Assembly: GCA_021296375.1 (NCBI GenBank) | Contig: JAGWAQ010000050.1 | Coordinates: 1 to 9,965 of the forward strand | Length of the DNA: 9,965 nt | Source: Alphaproteobacteria bacterium | GTDB lineage: Bacteria; Pseudomonadota; Alphaproteobacteria; Puniceispirillales; UBA1172 | Reading direction: 5' to 3' | In this document: positions 6,165-9,965 of the stretch, one piece after another | Layout: each line of letters opens with the position of its first letter | Numbering within the stretch: position 1 is the stretch's first letter | The notes under the pieces: model-generated | Databases searched by the model: none | What the model saw: only the letters and a program-made list of their open reading frames with translations | Told to the model about the DNA's origin: nothing | Position numbers and translations under genes: made by a program

Positions 6165-7805
6165 CTATTCCTCATATCTAAATTCAATTCTGTTGTTCCA
6201 GTTGTTAAAGTGATAACCGTATTTCTTTAGTAATGAGTTGGTTCGGATATCGATATTTTTGCGCCAGAAATCCGCATCGTCACGATCATAAAACACCGAA
6301 AAACCATCAAAGGTTTCAACCCCTTTGATGGAAAGCTGTGCCGGGAACAGGATGGGCGAGAAATGGTTTTGCATTAGTGTGACCGCTCGGTAAGGATCAC
6401 CCTTGGGAAAGTCAAAATTATCAACATAGACCGCCCCCATCTGAGGTTTCTCTCTGAAACTTGTGTTCTTGTATTTGGCGGGCACCAACACCATCATCCC
6501 GATCAATCCGATGATAACGGGGTTGAATTTCTGGATCTGGCCAGCATGCATTTTGATGATCAGCAGATAGATGAAGCCTATGACCAATGCTTCTTCGAAA
6601 GCGCGGTTGATGTTTGGTTTTAGGGTCACACTGATGAACAATGCATAGACGGCAAAAATGATCATCATGTAGGGCAGTTTATATTGATGATCTTTGGTTT
6701 TCTTTAAGGCCAGAATCATGCCCGTTGCCAAAGCCAGGGGGATAAAATTCAGGCATCGGTGCAAGGTGGAATTAAGATGGTTAAGGGCTGGAAATTTTTC
6801 CGCCAGCACCACAAAGTGAATCGAGGATTGATAGCAAGCCAAGCTCAAGAGTACAAGGGCTGTCGCGAGCGATAAGGCAATCACCCGAGCATTCGCCTTG
6901 TTGACAAAAAACATCATCAAAAATGCCGGATATATAAAGGTATCATTGGTGAAGTAACTGACCACTGAAGAATATAAATCAGGATAGGCACTATTCGCCA
7001 TCGGTACCCATAACGATCGGTTTGACTCTGAAAGAAGATCCAGAACCGCCAAGATGGTTTGCCCGTGAAAGATCAAAAATGAAAGCCAGAAGACGGTCAC
7101 ATAAAGAGCTGTTTTCTTCCAGTCGATAGCCGAAATGAAAATCAGCAACACCACACCATGAGCAATCGGCATAAGCGGTAAAGTGTAGGCGGGGTAACTG
7201 GCGGTCAAGAGGACAAAAAACGACAACATCTTGAAGGCTGAAGGCAATGGTGGCCATTTTTCATGAAATGCTGTCACCACCACAGCCAAGGGCAGCAGTT
7301 GGGCGGCGGTGACTACTATATTTTCATCATACCAATAGTACGAACTGCAGTAGACAAGCGCAGCCACGATGCTGATCGAGGTGTTGGCGGAGGTGATCCT
7401 TTTTGCAAACAGAAACATCCCTGACATGGTCATAAAATCAATGATGATCCTGAAGATGATGAAGGCATACACTTCCGACACCAGCGTCGCCAGCAGCACA
7501 AGAAGATGTTGAGGGCCAATGCTGCCAGCATGGGATGGCCATCCCCGCATGGGGTTAGGGTTCCAGGAATACCCCTCGGCGTCTTTCCAGAAATTCACCA
7601 GAAAGCGAACCTTGTCAAAATACATGTCAGAGGTGTCCATGACGCGAAAATAGGTGTGGGCACCATTCGCCAAGGCCCCTAGGCTGATTAAAATTGCAAC
7701 CGCAAGAAACACCCAGAGGACGGTCGTTTCCCTGAAGTCAACATTAGGAGTCTGTCTGAACAATTTCATCGATGCTTGTCGTGCCATGGTGATCATAAAA
7801 AACAC
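6165..7805 (-). CDS. YfhO-like polytopic membrane protein (GT-C-type), truncated by TAG
   Basis: This is a 546-residue protein with roughly a dozen transmembrane helices after a short cytoplasmic N-terminus. The first extracytoplasmic loop contains MDTSDMYFDKVRFLVNFWKD and NPNPMRGWP, in the place where GT-C glycosyltransferases and YfhO-like proteins carry their acidic active loop. The C-terminal soluble part is cut at RYEE by TAG, but the same frame resumes for another 217 codons, so the ancestral product was about 763 residues, near YfhO length. YfhO of Bacillus subtilis works with CsbB in glycosylating a cell-surface polymer; a similar sugar-transfer role is inferred from position between manC and gmd. 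The start is uncertain: GTG 7805, ATG 7796, 7787 and 7769 all lack a good ribosome site. It is divergent from gmd and convergent with manC. Confidence 0.7.
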   Translation of the reverse strand: MFFMITMARQASMKLFRQTPNVDFRETTVLWVFLAVAILISLGALANGAHTYFRVMDTSDMYFDKVRFLVNFWKDAEGYSWNPNPMRGWPSHAGSIGPQHLLVLLATLVSEVYAFIIFRIIIDFMTMSGMFLFAKRITSANTSISIVAALVYCSSYYWYDENIVVTAAQLLPLAVVVTAFHEKWPPLPSAFKMLSFFVLLTASYPAYTLPLMPIAHGVVLLIFISAIDWKKTALYVTVFWLSFLIFHGQTILAVLDLLSESNRSLWVPMANSAYPDLYSSVVSYFTNDTFIYPAFLMMFFVNKANARVIALSLATALVLLSLACYQSSIHFVVLAEKFPALNHLNSTLHRCLNFIPLALATGMILALKKTKDHQYKLPYMMIIFAVYALFISVTLKPNINRAFEEALVIGFIYLLIIKMHAGQIQKFNPVIIGLIGMMVLVPAKYKNTSFREKPQMGAVYVDNFDFPKGDPYRAVTLMQNHFSPILFPAQLSIKGVETFDGFSVFYDRDDADFWRKNIDIRTNSLLKKYGYHFNNWNNRIEFRYEE

Positions 7806-7955
7806 CGATTATGATGTGATAAAGGTGGGAATGTTTGAGCTTTTAATGAAATTGTGAAATAAGGTATCAACATATAGATTGCAAGTTTGTCATTACTGCT
7901 TTTCGGATGCAAACTTTTTATCCTTCCGTCTCCAGTGGAACTATGGAGTATCCTA
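7806..7955. promoter_or_regulatory. Divergent promoter region of the YfhO-like gene and gmd
   Basis: These 150 AT-rich bases separate two divergent starts. A weak plus-strand promoter could be TTGTGA (7852-7857), 17 bases, TAGATT (7875-7880). Inverted arms AAGTTTG (7883-7889) and CAAACTT (7910-7916) run into a T-run, giving a weak hairpin in the gmd leader. GGAG at 7945-7948 is a clear ribosome site for gmd. Confidence 0.35.
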
Positions 7956-8936
7956 ATGAAAACAGCACTTATCACGGGCATTTCCGGTCAAGACGGAAGC
8001 TACCTATCAGAAATTCTTCTTGAAAAAGGTTATTCGGTTGTTGGTATCGTACGTCGCAACAGCACTACGCTTCCTCATCAAATTTCTAATTTGCAGAATG
8101 TCATTGATCACCCTAATTTAAAACTGGCATATGGTGATTTAACGGATCAAAACTCCATTCAGCGCATCCTCACGGAACATGAACCCGATGAGATTTACAA
8201 CCTTGGTGCGCAAAGTCATGTTAAAGTGAGTTTTGAAGTGCCTGAATTTACCGCCGATGTTACTGGCCTTGGATCCCTCCGCCTTCTTGAAAGTATCCGG
8301 CATACCGGGCTTAAGACCAAGCTGTACCAAGCTGGCTCAAGTGAAATGTTTGGCGGCATGACAAAGGAGCCTCAACACGAACCTACACGGTTCCACCCCC
8401 GTTCCCCTTATGGTGCAGCGAAGGTCTTTGCCCATCATATTTCCGTGAATTATCGTGAAGCATATGACCTTTTTGTTTCAAATGGCATTTTGTTTAATCA
8501 TGAGTCCCCTCGCCGGGGTGAAAATTTTGTCACCCGTAAGATCACCCTGGGTGCGGTTTCAATTAAATTGGGCCTGCAAAAAAAGCTGATGTTGGGGAAC
8601 CTTGAGGCGAAACGCGATTGGGGCTATGCGCGTGAATACATGGAGGCAGTCTGGTTAATGCTTCAACAGGATCACCCTGATGATTTTGTTTTGGCCACCG
8701 GCAAAACCTATTCGGTGCGTGATTTCTGTGAACTTGCCTTTAATTCCTTGGGCATGGATTATCGCGATTATGTCGGGATTGATGAAAAATATTTCAGGCC
8801 ATCTGAAGTGGATACCTTGATTGGAGATCCCAATAAAGCTAGAGAGAAACTGGGTTGGGAAGCAAAAACAACCTTAGCTGAATTGACAGACATGATGGTT
8901 AAATCTGATTATGACAAAATCAAAAAAACACTCTGA
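7956..8936 (+). CDS. gmd: GDP-mannose 4,6-dehydratase
   Basis: Gmd converts GDP-D-mannose to GDP-4-keto-6-deoxy-D-mannose using bound NADP, in the cytoplasm. The 326-residue protein is an extended short-chain dehydrogenase. It shows the Rossmann motif TGISGQDGSYL (7-17), VRRNS (32-36, typical NADP-binding Arg in GMD), YNLGAQSHV (81-89), GSSEMFG (127-133, catalytic Glu130), the catalytic pair Tyr152 and Lys156 in SPYGAAK, the GMD signature NHESPRRGENFVTRKI (181-196), and RDWGYAREYMEAVW further on. The ATG at 7956 is chosen because GGAG lies seven bases upstream and the protein starts at the Rossmann strand; a longer in-frame reading upstream is leader sequence. Its last 26 bases overlap the ColD-like gene, implying coupled translation. 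ManC supplies its substrate. Confidence 0.96.
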   Translation: MKTALITGISGQDGSYLSEILLEKGYSVVGIVRRNSTTLPHQISNLQNVIDHPNLKLAYGDLTDQNSIQRILTEHEPDEIYNLGAQSHVKVSFEVPEFTADVTGLGSLRLLESIRHTGLKTKLYQAGSSEMFGGMTKEPQHEPTRFHPRSPYGAAKVFAHHISVNYREAYDLFVSNGILFNHESPRRGENFVTRKITLGAVSIKLGLQKKLMLGNLEAKRDWGYAREYMEAVWLMLQQDHPDDFVLATGKTYSVRDFCELAFNSLGMDYRDYVGIDEKYFRPSEVDTLIGDPNKAREKLGWEAKTTLAELTDMMVKSDYDKIKKTL

Positions 8937-9381
8937 CAACGAGCGCGTCCCTCTGACTTTTGACTCTATTGGCGCTGAGGAAAAAGAGGCGGCCATTAAG
9001 GTTCTTGAAACTGGTTTTTACACCATGGGGAAAGAAGTCGGGGCCTTTGAGGAACTGTTCGCGGCATTCACTGGCGCTCAGCATTGCGTTATGGTTAATT
9101 CTGGGTCATCGGCCAATTTGTTGCTGGTGGCATCCTATCTGCATGGCCTCAACCGGGAAGGTTTGTTAAGTCCCGGCGATGAAGTGTTGGTTCCAGCCCT
9201 GTTATGGCCAACCACATTATGGCCCATTGTTCAGTTGGGTTTGAAACCTGTTCTTGTTGATGTCAGCCCCGAAACCATGAGCATCGATATCAACGACGCC
9301 CGCTCAAAACTCTCCGCCAAGACAAAAGCAATATTCTTGATCCATGTTCTGGGTATACCCGCCAATATGGAGGCGATGTAA
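8911..9381 (+). pseudogene. colD: ColD-like GDP-4-keto-6-deoxymannose 3-dehydratase, N-terminal fragment
   Basis: These 156 residues are the N-terminal part of a DegT/DnrJ/EryC1/StrS-fold PLP enzyme. Visible are GFYTMG (35-40), the cofactor-phosphate segment NSGSSANLLL (63-72), PGDEVLVPALLWPTT (88-102) and KAIFLIHVLGIPANM (139-153), which align well with ColD (about 388 residues). The frame ends at TAA 9379-9381, before the conserved EDxCESLG block and the PLP-pocket residue. The rest of the enzyme lies on the opposite strand directly afterwards, so this is one side of an inversion rather than a small gene. The start overlaps gmd by 26 bases. ColD acts on the Gmd product, removing O-3 for colitose-type sugars. 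RfbH-like dehydratases are an alternative for the family. Confidence 0.8.
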
Positions 9382-9382
9382 G

Positions 9383-9965
9383 CCTTTGCTGTTGAGCAAC
9401 TCACCGACAGGGTGAAGGCAGAAATTACCAGCAATGATTGGTCGGGTTTCAAACCCGGCATCTTCAAAAATCTGAACAATTTGTTGCTTGTTTGCTGAAG
9501 CTTCAGGGCGAATTTCGATCGGGATGTTCATCCATGAGCAATCAAACGCCTCACCCGAAAGTTCATGGCCAATTACCTTAAGGTCGTTAATATCAGAAAA
9601 AACCGATGCAACATGATTAGCAATCCCTTTCCGGTCCTTGATGTATCCATCAATTCGGGAAAGCTGAACCTGACCAATAGCGCCCTGAATTTCGGTTGGC
9701 CGCAGGTTAAATCCCGGCAGAACAAATAACCAACGGTCATCAATATTGGCATCGGCGTTAAGATGTTTGATCTGGTCACGGTCAGAGCGGTCACGGATCC
9801 ATCCGTGGGCGCGCATGCTCCGCAAATCATTGGCATGTTTTTCACAATTGGTGATAATCGCACCACCTTCCATGGTGGAGATATGGTGCGAAAAGAAGAA
9901 CGAGAACGTCCCGCCACCGCCAAAAGTACCGACATGCTTGCCCTTAAACCGGGCGCCAAGGCTTT
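9383..9965 (-). pseudogene. colD: ColD-like dehydratase, inverted middle and C-terminal segment (open at window end)
   Basis: Read on the minus strand from the window end, the frame is open without a start: SLGARFKGK, GTFSFFFSHHISTMEGGAIIT, RAHGWIRDR, FVLPGFNLRPTEIQGAIG, DCSWMNIPIEI and ETRPIIAGNF. This is the continuous middle-to-late part of a ColD-type enzyme (about 195 residues). The first His of SHH (codon 9888-9886) stands six residues before EGG, where aminotransferases of the fold have the PLP lysine. His there is the hallmark of the ColD dehydratase. The ATG at 9873 lies inside the conserved block and is not a real start. Homology ends near 9383-9400 at HPVGELLNSKG, where the frame runs into antisense of the N-terminal half; about 45 C-terminal residues are absent. 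About 17-20 residues that should link the two fragments must lie past 9965. Confidence 0.75.

Noticed and set aside
9382..9399. In-frame residues AFAVEQ after the TAA, which look like the expected continuation of the ColD N-terminal part.
   Set aside because: The same bases encode LNSKG in the inverted fragment and the resemblance is only six residues; it may shift the breakpoint slightly but cannot be settled by eye.
9380..9964. A 7-bp inverted pair AAGCCTT (9380-9386) and AAGGCTT (9958-9964) as possible ends of the inverted segment.
   Set aside because: Re-inverting between them does not restore the reading frame and skips about 18 conserved residues, so the pair is probably chance.
1..9965. 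CRISPR array, rRNA or complete insertion sequence.
   Set aside because: No spaced repeat series, no rRNA-like sequence, and no transposase with paired terminal inverted repeats was found.

Overview
The window looks like chromosomal DNA of a Gram-negative proteobacterium of moderate G+C content. An alphaproteobacterium, possibly a marine Rhodospirillales relative, fits best. This rests on gene content and general protein character (LysR/pirin/DoxX module, GDP-mannose surface-sugar genes), so the placement is tentative.

Region 1 (99-2963) is a small stress or redox module. A minus-strand LysR-type regulator is divergent from a plus-strand run of a DoxX-family membrane protein, a pirin-type cupin and a RutE-like nitroreductase. 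The same kinds of gene form the YhaJ/YqjF/YhaK set of Escherichia coli, which responds to aromatic or quinone-like electrophiles; a similar role is inferred here. Both doxX and the nitroreductase gene end in short tandem duplications that include the stop codon. A hairpin follows doxX and another follows the nitroreductase gene.

Region 2 (2964-4096) holds a displaced 3' half of a tRNA gene with anticodon CAT (3082-3125, ending in CCA). Its homology begins abruptly in the anticodon loop, as expected for the attachment-site scar of an integrated element. By its orientation the element would lie to the left, so region 1 may be its cargo. To the right is an unrecognised four-helix membrane protein on the minus strand, then about 380 bp of intergenic DNA with a plausible promoter for manC.

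Region 3 (4097-9965) is part of a surface-polysaccharide locus. It contains manC (GDP-mannose pyrophosphorylase with a degenerate isomerase cupin), a convergent YfhO-like polytopic membrane protein split by one in-frame TAG, gmd (GDP-mannose 4,6-dehydratase), and an overlapping ColD-type PLP enzyme gene. ManC, Gmd and ColD are successive steps toward GDP-4-keto-3,6-dideoxymannose, the precursor of GDP-colitose or a related 3,6-dideoxyhexose. ManB and the final reductase (ColC) are not in the window.

The colD-like gene is broken in an unusual way. Residues 1-156 are on the plus strand, and immediately afterwards the middle and most of the C-terminal part (about 195 residues) run on the minus strand. 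This is the signature of an inversion inside the gene, either a real rearrangement or switch, or an assembly error. Together with the TAG in the YfhO-like gene, the sugar locus looks either decaying or phase-variable.
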